Assembly (NCBI GenBank): GCA_947068385.1
Contig: CAMTBF010000280.1
Location: forward strand, 1-5,321
Source of the DNA: an uncultured Lachnospiraceae bacterium
GTDB lineage: Bacteria > Bacillota > Clostridia > Lachnospirales > Lachnospiraceae
Direction: 5' to 3'
DNA: 5,321 nucleotides
The translations under genes and the position numbers were made by a program. The first letter of the stretch is position 1. Each line of letters opens with the position of its first letter. Shown in pieces: positions 1 through 5,150 of this stretch. The notes beneath the pieces were generated by a model. The model was given only the letters and a program-made list of their open reading frames with translations, did not search any database and had not been told where the DNA came from.

Positions 1-2
1 TG

Positions 3-95
3 GGCGGCGGAGGCATGTGCGGCAAGGGCTACAAGGAGTGGGTGAAGGTGTCCGATGGCGGCCCCTACATCAAGGCAAGGATTCGCCTTGGTTAA
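3..95 (+). CDS. tldD: TldD-type metalloprotease subunit, C-terminal 30 residues (5'-truncated by window edge)
   Basis: Reading from base 3, the frame stays open to a TAA at 93-95 and encodes a Gly-rich run followed by MCGKGYKEW, then VSDGGPYIKARIRLG. The xGMCGK block about 25-28 residues from the C-terminus is the signature end of the TldD half of the TldD/TldE protease. In E. coli TldD the equivalent Cys (C454) joins the two His of an HExxxH motif to hold the catalytic metal; here that Cys is encoded at 18-20. The HExxxH part lies outside the window. TldD is a cytoplasmic metalloprotease that works as a heterodimer with TldE, and a TldE-like gene follows 59 nt downstream on the same strand, which supports the call. 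The final residues are LG rather than the LGG often seen, a trivial difference. Whether the missing upstream part is intact cannot be judged. Confidence 0.85.
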   Translation, partial: GGGGMCGKGYKEWVKVSDGGPYIKARIRLG

Positions 96-97
96 GT

Positions 98-122
98 GTG
101 CAAATCGCGCTTTGATTTGCAC
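98..122. promoter_or_regulatory. Perfect 9-bp inverted repeat between tldD and tldE
   Basis: GTGCAAATC (98-106) and its exact reverse complement GATTTGCAC (114-122) flank a 7-nt loop GCGCTTT. It begins two bases after the tldD stop codon and ends 21 nt before the tldE Shine-Dalgarno sequence. No T-run follows (next bases CGATTATATGG), so it is not a classical intrinsic terminator. It could be an RNA hairpin that stabilises or processes the tldD-tldE message, or a DNA operator for a dimeric regulator. The sequence alone does not decide. No convincing promoter was found in this gap. Confidence 0.55.
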
Positions 123-154
123 CGATTATATGGATAGCAGGTGAGGAGGCAGAT

Positions 155-1462
155 ATGACAGAAAAGAATTTCATGGATAAAATATTGTCCGCCCTGAAAA
201 AGAGCGGCGCGGCGCTATATCAGATCACGGAGACCAAGGAGGAGTCCGCGGAGCTGTTCTTCATCCGCAGGGCCCTGGACATGCAGCGGCAGAAGGAAAT
301 CCGCCAGGCGGCAGTGACGGTGTACAAGGAGTTCTCCGAGGGGGAGAACCATTACCTGGGCTCCGCTGCGGTACAGGTACAGGACAGCTTCACGGAGGAG
401 CAGATGGAGCAGATGTTCCAGGAGGCCCTGTATGCCGCGGGATTCGTAAGGAATCCTTACTATGAGCTGTACCATGGGGCAGGGGAGCCCTCCCCGGAAG
501 TGCTGGAGAAGGCAAAGCACCTTTCGGACAGATCCCTGGCGGAGGTGGCGGGCTGCTTTGCGGAGGCCCTGTTCGCGGAGGATACTGGAGAGGACGTCTT
601 CCTGAACTCCGCCGAAATCTTCGCCACCAGGACCACATGCCATATCGTGAACGCGAAGGGCGTGGACGTATCCTACTGCAAAGGCAGGGTAGAAGGCGAG
701 TTCGTGGCCCAGTGCACTGCGGGACAGGACGTGGAGACCTATGAGGACTTCGCCTATGACGACATGGACACATCCGCTTTGCGCAGGAAGGTGCGGGATA
801 CCCTTGAGATGACCCGTGCCAGGGCCCAGGCCGTGACGGCTCCCCCCGCCGGGGAATACCGCGTGATCCTCTCCGGCTCCTATGTAAAGGAGATCTTCAG
901 CTATTATGTGAAGCGCTCGGACATGGCCATGGTCTACCCCAAATATTCCACCTTCCGGCCCGGCTGCGACGTCCAGGGCGGAGAAGTGCGGAGAGACCGG
1001 ATCAACCTGACCCTGAAGGCCACCGTGCCCTACAGCTCAGAGGGCATCCCCATGCGGGACAGGGAGCTGGTGAGGGACGGGGAGCTCAAACTGCTCCACG
1101 GCGGCAACCGTTTCGCCTGCTATCTGAAGCAGGAGCCCACGGGAAACTACAGCAGCTACCAGGCCCCCGCGGGGCAGGTGTCCCTGGAGGAGATGCGGCA
1201 GGCCCCCTACCTGGAAATCGTGAATTTCTCCGACTTCCAGATGGATTCCTTCAGCGGGCATTTCGGCGGCGAGATCAGGCTGGCTTTCCTGTATGACGGG
1301 GCGAAGCGGATCCCGGTCACAGGCGGCTCCATCAACGGCAGCATCCTGGAGGCACAGAAGAGCCTGAGCTTTTCCAGGGAGACCCAGGTGGACAAAGAAT
1401 TTGAAGGCCCGGCTGCCGTCTGCCTGACAGGGGTGAAGGTGGCGGGCAGCACGCAGGAATAG
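155..1462 (+). CDS. tldE: TldE/PmbA-family protein, non-catalytic partner of TldD
   Basis: This 435-residue protein has the length and layout of TldE/PmbA: an N-terminal domain (about residues 15-90), a middle domain (about 110-215) and a C-terminal domain (about 220-433). The C-terminal block has HFGGEIRLAFLYD near 369-381 and PVTGGSINGSI at 387-397, matching the conserved family end where a Pro-Val-x-Gly segment precedes the last helix. No HExxxH and no MCGK Cys motif are present, as expected for the TldE subunit, which lacks the metal site and supports the protease activity of TldD. The family acts in the cytoplasm; in E. coli the pair removes the leader of microcin B17 and degrades the antitoxin CcdA. 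The ATG at 155 is preceded by GAGGAGG (143-149) with a 5-nt gap, an excellent ribosome binding site. The natural substrate here is unknown. It probably shares a transcript with tldD and perhaps with the response regulator 33 nt downstream. Confidence 0.88.
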   Translation: MTEKNFMDKILSALKKSGAALYQITETKEESAELFFIRRALDMQRQKEIRQAAVTVYKEFSEGENHYLGSAAVQVQDSFTEEQMEQMFQEALYAAGFVRNPYYELYHGAGEPSPEVLEKAKHLSDRSLAEVAGCFAEALFAEDTGEDVFLNSAEIFATRTTCHIVNAKGVDVSYCKGRVEGEFVAQCTAGQDVETYEDFAYDDMDTSALRRKVRDTLEMTRARAQAVTAPPAGEYRVILSGSYVKEIFSYYVKRSDMAMVYPKYSTFRPGCDVQGGEVRRDRINLTLKATVPYSSEGIPMRDRELVRDGELKLLHGGNRFACYLKQEPTGNYSSYQAPAGQVSLEEMRQAPYLEIVNFSDFQMDSFSGHFGGEIRLAFLYDGAKRIPVTGGSINGSILEAQKSLSFSRETQVDKEFEGPAAVCLTGVKVAGSTQE

Positions 1463-1495
1463 GCCCTGCGGGCAACAGGGAGGACGGCATCGTTT

Positions 1496-2179
1496 ATGGA
1501 GCGCTTGCTAATCATAGAAGACGACGCGGACAACAATCAGATGATAAAGGAATACCTGGAAGCCCAGGGCTATGCCTGTACCCAGGCCTACTCCGGCAGC
1601 GAGGGCAGGCTCCTGTTCTCCATGGAGAGATTCGACCTGGTGCTATTGGATCTGATGCTGCCCGGGGTGACGGGGGAGGAGCTGGTGCGGCAGTTCGCCG
1701 GGAAGGCCCCCGTCATCGTGCTGTCGGCCAAAAGCGGGCTGGACAGCAAGGTGAAGGTATTGTCCGACGGGGCGGAGGACTATATCTGCAAGCCCTTCGA
1801 GCTACAGGAGCTCCTAGTGCGGATCCAGGTGCAGCTGCGCAGGCGGGAGCGGGGAGCGGGCTCCGAGGGCGGGCCGCCCCAGGGGCGGATCTACACCTAC
1901 CGGGAATGGACGCTGCACCCGGACAGGCAGGAGATGACCGCCGCGGGGATGCCGATTGCGCTGACGCGGCACGAGTTCCTGATATTAGAGCTGCTGATCC
2001 GGAACCCCAAACGGGTGTTCTCCAAGCAGATGATTTACGAGTACGCCTGGGGGGAGGAATACCTGGCCGAGGACAAGACCATCAATGTCCACATCAGCAA
2101 TATCCGCAGCAAGCTGAAGGAGAGCGGCACGGACGCCTATATCCAGACCGTCTGGGGCATGGGCTTTAAGCTGAGCTGA
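1496..2179 (+). CDS. OmpR/PhoB-family two-component response regulator
   Basis: This 227-residue cytoplasmic DNA-binding regulator has a receiver domain at about residues 1-118 and a winged-helix effector at about 133-227. Receiver landmarks are all present: acidic pair D9/D10, phosphoacceptor D52 in VLLDLMLPG, S77 in VLSAK, and K99 in CKPF. The C-terminal half has the OmpR-type recognition pattern, with LTRHEFLILELL, a central DKTINVHISNIRSKL helix region and the final VWGMGFKLS. A short Gly-rich linker near residues 117-130 joins them. The ATG at 1496 is chosen because MERLLIIEDD is the canonical start of the domain; AGGGAGG at 1477-1483 is the probable ribosome binding site, with a rather long 12-nt gap. 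The gene lies 33 nt after tldE and upstream of the ABC transporter and kinase. Four 11-bp repeats just after its stop codon are its likely binding site. The likely partner is the kinase at 4089-5003. Its signal is unknown. Confidence 0.95.
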   Translation: MERLLIIEDDADNNQMIKEYLEAQGYACTQAYSGSEGRLLFSMERFDLVLLDLMLPGVTGEELVRQFAGKAPVIVLSAKSGLDSKVKVLSDGAEDYICKPFELQELLVRIQVQLRRRERGAGSEGGPPQGRIYTYREWTLHPDRQEMTAAGMPIALTRHEFLILELLIRNPKRVFSKQMIYEYAWGEEYLAEDKTINVHISNIRSKLKESGTDAYIQTVWGMGFKLS

Positions 2180-2182
2180 AAC

Positions 2183-2227
2183 TTTACCCTTTCTTAAACC
2201 TTTCTGAGCGCTTTTTGAAATCTTACG
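2183..2227 (+). promoter_or_regulatory. Tandem 11-bp direct repeats, putative response-regulator operator
   Basis: The pentamers CTTTC (2189), CTTTC (2200), CTTTT (2211) and CTTAC (2222) recur at exactly 11-nt steps. The first two units extend to TTTACCCTTTCT (2183-2194) and TTAAACCTTTCT (2194-2205), identical at 10 of 12 positions. The third and fourth match the second unit at about 7 and 8 of 12. Direct repeats spaced one helical turn apart are the known binding mode of OmpR/PhoB-family dimers. The array sits just after the regulator gene and before the transporter genes, so autoregulated control of the transporter-kinase genes is the natural inference. A weak -10-like CAGAAT at 2231-2236 lies just after the last repeat with no good -35. 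That fits an activator-dependent promoter in which the regulator occupies the -35 area, but this part is speculative. Confidence 0.55.
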
Positions 2228-2268
2228 GTTCAGAATAGAGGGCAGATCAGGAAAGGAGAGTTTCAGGA

Positions 2269-3216
2269 ATGGCAGAAGAAAAGGAAAAGCTGGCCGTAGA
2301 GACCCTGTCGCTGACCAAATCCTACAATGGGAAAGCGGCAGTGGACCACCTGGACATGCAGGTGAGGCAGGGGGCCATCTACGGATTCATCGGAAGGAAC
2401 GGGGCCGGGAAGTCCACCACGCTGAAGATGCTCTGCGGGCTGGCGAAGCCCACGGAGGGGGAAATCAGGCTCTTCGGGAAGCCGGCGGAGGATTCTTACG
2501 TGGCCAGGCGGCTGGGATGCCTGATAGAGTCCACGGGCCTATACCCGGGCATGACCGCCAGGCAGAACATGATGATGAAGGCCAAATGCATGGGGCTGGC
2601 AGATGAAAAGAGCGTGGACAAGGCGCTGGACGCAACAGGGCTGGCGAATGTGGGCAACAAAAAGGTGCGCCATTTTTCCATGGGCATGAAGCAGCGGTTG
2701 GGAATCGCCCTTGCGCTTTTAGGAAATCCGGATCTGTTGATTTTGGACGAACCCATCAATGGACTTGATCCGGAGGGCACCAGGGAGGTGCGGCAGCTCC
2801 TGTCCGCGCTCTCCCAGGAGGGAAAGACCCTCATCGTCAGCTCCCACATCCTGGGGGAGCTGAGCAAGATCGCCACCCATTACGGCATCATCAAGGAGGG
2901 GAACCTGGTAGAGCAGATCGACAGGGAGACATTGGAGGGCAACTGCAGGGACTATTTCCAGATAGAGGTAGACGACAGCAAGCGCGCGCTGCCGTTGATT
3001 TCGGAGCATGCCCCGCAGGTGCAGGCGGAGGTCATGGACGATGGGCGGATACGCCTCTATGACCTGAAGGACGGCGCATGGCTGAACCACCTACTCATCG
3101 AGAACCGGATACAGGTCTATTCCTCCGGATTCCATCACATGGATCTGGAAGAGTATTTTCTGAACCGAATGGACAATCTGGCGGAAGACAGGAAGGGAGG
3201 CGGGGAGCATGTTTAA
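2269..3216 (+). CDS. ABC transporter ATP-binding protein, BcrA/LanF-like (peptide-antibiotic export or immunity type)
   Basis: This 315-residue ATPase has every core nucleotide-binding motif: Walker A GRNGAGKST (42-50, after FI), signature FSMGMKQR (136-143), Walker B LLILDEP (156-162), D-loop GLD (165-167) and switch His H193 in VSSHIL. The usual Q-loop Gln is replaced by Glu (E87 in LIESTGLYPG); this Glu variant is typical of BcrA-like and lantibiotic-immunity LanF ATPases. Residues from about 220 onward form the extra C-terminal domain of that family. It would act at the inner face of the membrane, hydrolysing ATP for the permease encoded next. The ATG at 2269 has AGGAGAG (2254-2260) with an 8-nt gap. 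The stop codon overlaps the permease start by 8 nt, so the two are translationally linked. The upstream 11-bp repeats suggest control by the neighbouring response regulator. The substrate cannot be told; a peptide antibiotic is a family-based guess. Confidence 0.93.
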   Translation: MAEEKEKLAVETLSLTKSYNGKAAVDHLDMQVRQGAIYGFIGRNGAGKSTTLKMLCGLAKPTEGEIRLFGKPAEDSYVARRLGCLIESTGLYPGMTARQNMMMKAKCMGLADEKSVDKALDATGLANVGNKKVRHFSMGMKQRLGIALALLGNPDLLILDEPINGLDPEGTREVRQLLSALSQEGKTLIVSSHILGELSKIATHYGIIKEGNLVEQIDRETLEGNCRDYFQIEVDDSKRALPLISEHAPQVQAEVMDDGRIRLYDLKDGAWLNHLLIENRIQVYSSGFHHMDLEEYFLNRMDNLAEDRKGGGEHV

Positions 3217-4015
3217 TCTGCTGCGCATGGATTTCTATCGTATCAAGAGGAGCAAATTCATCTATGTATGCTTTGCCTGTATCCTGGCACTCATCTTCCT
3301 GTGCTATCTGATGGTCTGGCTGATGGCCACGCCGGAGGGGCAGGATACCGCAGTGAAGATAGGATTGCTGGAGCTTAGCGAGCTGGAGGAGGGGCGGAGC
3401 CTCCTGGAGGGCACGGATTTGCTGGCGATGTTCCGGGAGTCGGCCATGGACGGCGGAGCGTACAACCTCATCTTCGGCATCGCCGTGGCGCTGCTGGTAT
3501 GCGGGGACTACCAGCAGGGCTTCATGAAGAACATCATGCCCCTGCACAGGGAACGCTGGACCTATATCGGCAGTAAGCTGATGGCCTCCGCCATCCTGAA
3601 CCTCCTGTACCTGGTGGCAAGCTATGCCTTCACGGCGCTTATGAACCTGGTGTTTGGCGGCATGGTTCCCTGGGCGGATTTAGGAGGAACCCTGTTCTAC
3701 CTGGGATGGGCCTGGGTGCTGACCACAGGCTTCGCCGCTTTGATCATCCTGCTCTGCGTGCTGAGCCGCAGCACTACCATCGGCGTGCTGGGCGCCGTGC
3801 TGCTTGGCAGCGGCCTGATCGTGACGCTGCTCCACGGCATCACCAGCCAGTTCCATCTGGGCGGCTGGGTGGAGTATACCATCTATTATAATCTGACCTA
3901 TGGGCCCTCCGCCTATGCGTCTGTGGGAGACCTGAGAGCGGTGGCTGTGGGGCTTGCGTTCCTGGCGCTTTACTCCGCCGCGTCAGTGGCGGCCGTCAGG
4001 AAGCGCGATATCTGA
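3209..4015 (+). CDS. ABC-2-type transporter permease subunit
   Basis: This 268-residue membrane protein has about six hydrophobic segments, near residues 17-39, 84-99, 124-149, 161-184, 190-209 and 243-263. A soluble, acidic stretch (about 43-82) lies between the first two. The N-terminus (MFNLLRMDFYRIKRSK) is basic and amphipathic before helix 1, and the C-terminus ends in VRKRDI; both are habits of ABC-2 permeases of the BcrB/LanE/NatB kind. The segment CGDYQQGFMKNIM (98-110), just after helix 2, matches the usual coupling region where such permeases read D-x-x-x-G-x-x-K-N. AAGGGAGG (3193-3200) lies 8 nt before the ATG at 3209, inside the end of the ATPase gene. It is the only permease in the operon, so the active complex is presumably two permeases plus two ATPases, unlike LanFEG systems with two different permeases. 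Substrate unknown. Confidence 0.9.
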   Translation: MFNLLRMDFYRIKRSKFIYVCFACILALIFLCYLMVWLMATPEGQDTAVKIGLLELSELEEGRSLLEGTDLLAMFRESAMDGGAYNLIFGIAVALLVCGDYQQGFMKNIMPLHRERWTYIGSKLMASAILNLLYLVASYAFTALMNLVFGGMVPWADLGGTLFYLGWAWVLTTGFAALIILLCVLSRSTTIGVLGAVLLGSGLIVTLLHGITSQFHLGGWVEYTIYYNLTYGPSAYASVGDLRAVAVGLAFLALYSAASVAAVRKRDI

Positions 4016-4088
4016 GGCTGAGAAGGAAAGAAAGCCGAGGACAGAGGAAAGAAGGCTGAGGCCGAGAAAGGAAAGGGCAAGGGGTGAC
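4016..4088 (+). repeat. Purine-rich spacer with imperfect internal duplication
   Basis: The 73 nt between the permease stop and the kinase start are almost entirely A and G. AGGCTGAG occurs at 4015-4022 and again at 4053-4060. The following GAGAAGGAAAG (4020-4030) recurs as GAGAAAGGAAAG (4064-4075), the second copy carrying a short GCC insertion. The stretch looks like a decayed tandem duplication. It contains several Shine-Dalgarno-like purine runs. It is open in the kinase frame but would encode only a highly charged Arg/Lys/Glu tail, so I treat it as non-coding. Confidence 0.6.
4079..4084 (+). promoter_or_regulatory. Ribosome binding site deciding the kinase start
   Basis: AAGGGG at 4079-4084 lies 4 nt before the ATG at 4089, and another purine run GAAAGGG (4071-4077) is 11 nt away. 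An in-frame ATG at 3954 would overlap the permease gene by 62 nt and add 45 mostly charged residues in front of the membrane helix. The 4089 start puts the hydrophobic helix right at the N-terminus, as in related kinases, and is preferred. Confidence 0.7.
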
Positions 4089-5003
4089 ATGGAGATTATT
4101 CTGGCGGTCGTCTGCGTGCTGTGTCTCTGGCTGGGGTTCGCATGGATCCGTTACAGGGCTGAGCTGGGCTCCCTCTGCCGGCAGCTGGAGGAGGTGGCGG
4201 AGGGGAGCCATATAGAGCTGACGCTGAACAGCCGCCACAAGCCCCTGCTGGCCCTCTGCCGGATGCTGAACCATGTCCTGCAGGCCAGGGACAGGAACCA
4301 TCTCCAGTACGAACAGGCCGAGAAGCAGCTCAAACAGGACATCACCGGCCTGGCCCACGATATCCGGACGCCCCTCACCGGGGCGTTCGGGTACGTCCAG
4401 CTGGCCCAGGAGTGCACAGACGCCGAAAAGCGGCAGCATTACCTGGATGCCGTGGAGAGGCGGCTGCGGGAGCTGGAGGACATGCTGGAGGAGCTGTTCC
4501 TGTATACAAAGGTCACCGGCGGGGATTTCCGCCTGTCCCCGGAGAGCCTCCAGGTGCTGCCCCTCCTGGGGGAATGCCTGCTTGGCCTGTATGCCAGGTT
4601 CCAGGAGGCGGGCACGGCCCCCGCGGTGAGCTTCGAGACGGAAGGCTTCCGGGTCATGGCGGACCAGGAGGCCCTGCGGCGGGTATTCCTGAATCTGATC
4701 ACAAACGCGCTGGTGCACGGCACGGGCGGGATCTCCATCGTCCAGACCGGGAACCTGCTTACCTTCGAGAATCCTGTCCCGGAGGGGAGCCTCCCGGATC
4801 CGGAGCAGCTCTTCGACAGGTTCTACAAAAGCGACCCCGCCCGCAGGAAAGGCTCCTCCGGCCTGGGGCTGTTCATCGTGCGGGAGCTGATGCGGCAGAT
4901 GGGCGGGGAGGCGACAGCCGGCCTGGAGGGAGGGCTGCTTCGGATCACGCTGTGCTTTTCGGAGGAATTTCAGGGCGGTTCACCGGCCCGAAACCAGTGC
5001 TGA
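4089..5003 (+). CDS. Sensor histidine kinase, single N-terminal membrane helix
   Basis: With the start at 4089 the protein has 304 residues. Residues 3-20 form one membrane helix followed by RYR, giving an N-out, C-in topology with essentially no external domain. A linker (about 24-82) in the style of short Firmicute kinases leads to the dimerisation/phosphoacceptor helix with H90 in LAHDIRTPLTG. The catalytic domain has an N-box LNLITNALVHG (N202, N206), an F-box FDRFYKSD (242-249) and a G2-box GSSGLGLFIV (255-264). The usual DxGxG G1 box is replaced by FENPV (226-230), a variant I associate with this kinase subgroup. The protein would autophosphorylate on H90 and pass phosphate to D52 of the response regulator at 1496-2179. 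Lack of a sensor domain suggests that it reads the membrane or the adjacent transporter. It is the last gene of the transporter operon. No clear terminator follows before the rpsU promoter. Confidence 0.93.
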   Translation: MEIILAVVCVLCLWLGFAWIRYRAELGSLCRQLEEVAEGSHIELTLNSRHKPLLALCRMLNHVLQARDRNHLQYEQAEKQLKQDITGLAHDIRTPLTGAFGYVQLAQECTDAEKRQHYLDAVERRLRELEDMLEELFLYTKVTGGDFRLSPESLQVLPLLGECLLGLYARFQEAGTAPAVSFETEGFRVMADQEALRRVFLNLITNALVHGTGGISIVQTGNLLTFENPVPEGSLPDPEQLFDRFYKSDPARRKGSSGLGLFIVRELMRQMGGEATAGLEGGLLRITLCFSEEFQGGSPARNQC

Positions 5004-5034
5004 AAAAATTTATGCTAAAAACTGTAAAAAACTG
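5003..5034 (+). promoter_or_regulatory. Phased A-tracts upstream of the rpsU promoter (UP-element-like)
   Basis: Three A-runs (5003-5008, 5017-5021, 5026-5031) sit directly upstream of the -35 hexamer, the last two about 10 nt apart. AAAAACTGT occurs twice (5017-5025 and 5027-5035). AT-rich, helix-phased tracts here resemble UP elements that raise transcription of ribosomal genes by contacting the RNA polymerase alpha subunits or bending DNA. This is inferred from composition and position only. Confidence 0.45.
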
Positions 5035-5062
5035 TTGACGTGCACGGCATTTATGATATAAT
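5035..5062 (+). promoter_or_regulatory. Strong sigma-A promoter for rpsU
   Basis: TTGACG (5035-5040, 5 of 6 to consensus) and a perfect TATAAT (5057-5062) are separated by 16 nt. A TG at 5054-5055 makes the -10 element an extended one (TGATATAAT). Transcription should begin near 5069, giving a leader of about 80 nt before the rpsU ATG. This is the best promoter in the window. Confidence 0.85.
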
Positions 5063-5068
5063 AAAACT

Positions 5069-5094
5069 TGTGTATGGGCTATATGCGATACATA
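5069..5094 (+). promoter_or_regulatory. Small hairpin at the start of the rpsU leader
   Basis: TGTAT (5071-5075) pairs with ATACA (5088-5092). It is extended outward by a G-U and a U-A pair and inward by a short GC pairing around a TATAT-containing loop. It would lie at the very 5' end of the rpsU message, where a hairpin could protect against RNA decay. No named ribosomal-protein leader motif was recognised. Confidence 0.3.
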
Positions 5095-5150
5095 AAAAAT
5101 AACCCAATCAGTCATGTTGCTTGAGGGACTGAAGGGAGGGTCGGGTGGAC

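Noticed and set aside
117..132. Possible promoter TTGCAC ... TATATG upstream of tldE
   Set aside because: The hexamers are only a few bases apart, and no -35 lies at proper spacing from TATATG.
2161..2268. Terminator after the response regulator
   Set aside because: The T-rich stretch is explained better by the 11-bp repeats; no stem of useful length precedes a T-run.
3954..4088. Upstream extension of the kinase to the ATG at 3954
   Set aside because: It would overlap the permease by 62 nt and add a charged, low-complexity tail before the membrane helix; the ATG at 4089 has a better site and a normal N-terminus.
3996..4718. Long minus-strand open frame (240 codons) opposite the kinase, and similar antisense frames at 215-643, 2719-3090 and 3095-3547
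   Set aside because: Their products have no recognisable domain, are rich in residues expected from reading GC-rich codons backward, and lie opposite clear genes.
4977..4995. Possible terminator stem GGTTC / GAAACC at the end of the kinase gene
   Set aside because: Only about five pairs with a bulge, inside the coding region, and followed by A-runs rather than T-runs.
4412..5038. A 208-codon plus-strand frame inside the kinase gene
   Set aside because: The product is a Gly/Ala/Arg/Pro-rich frame shadow of the kinase; it has no ribosome binding site and overlaps the catalytic domain.
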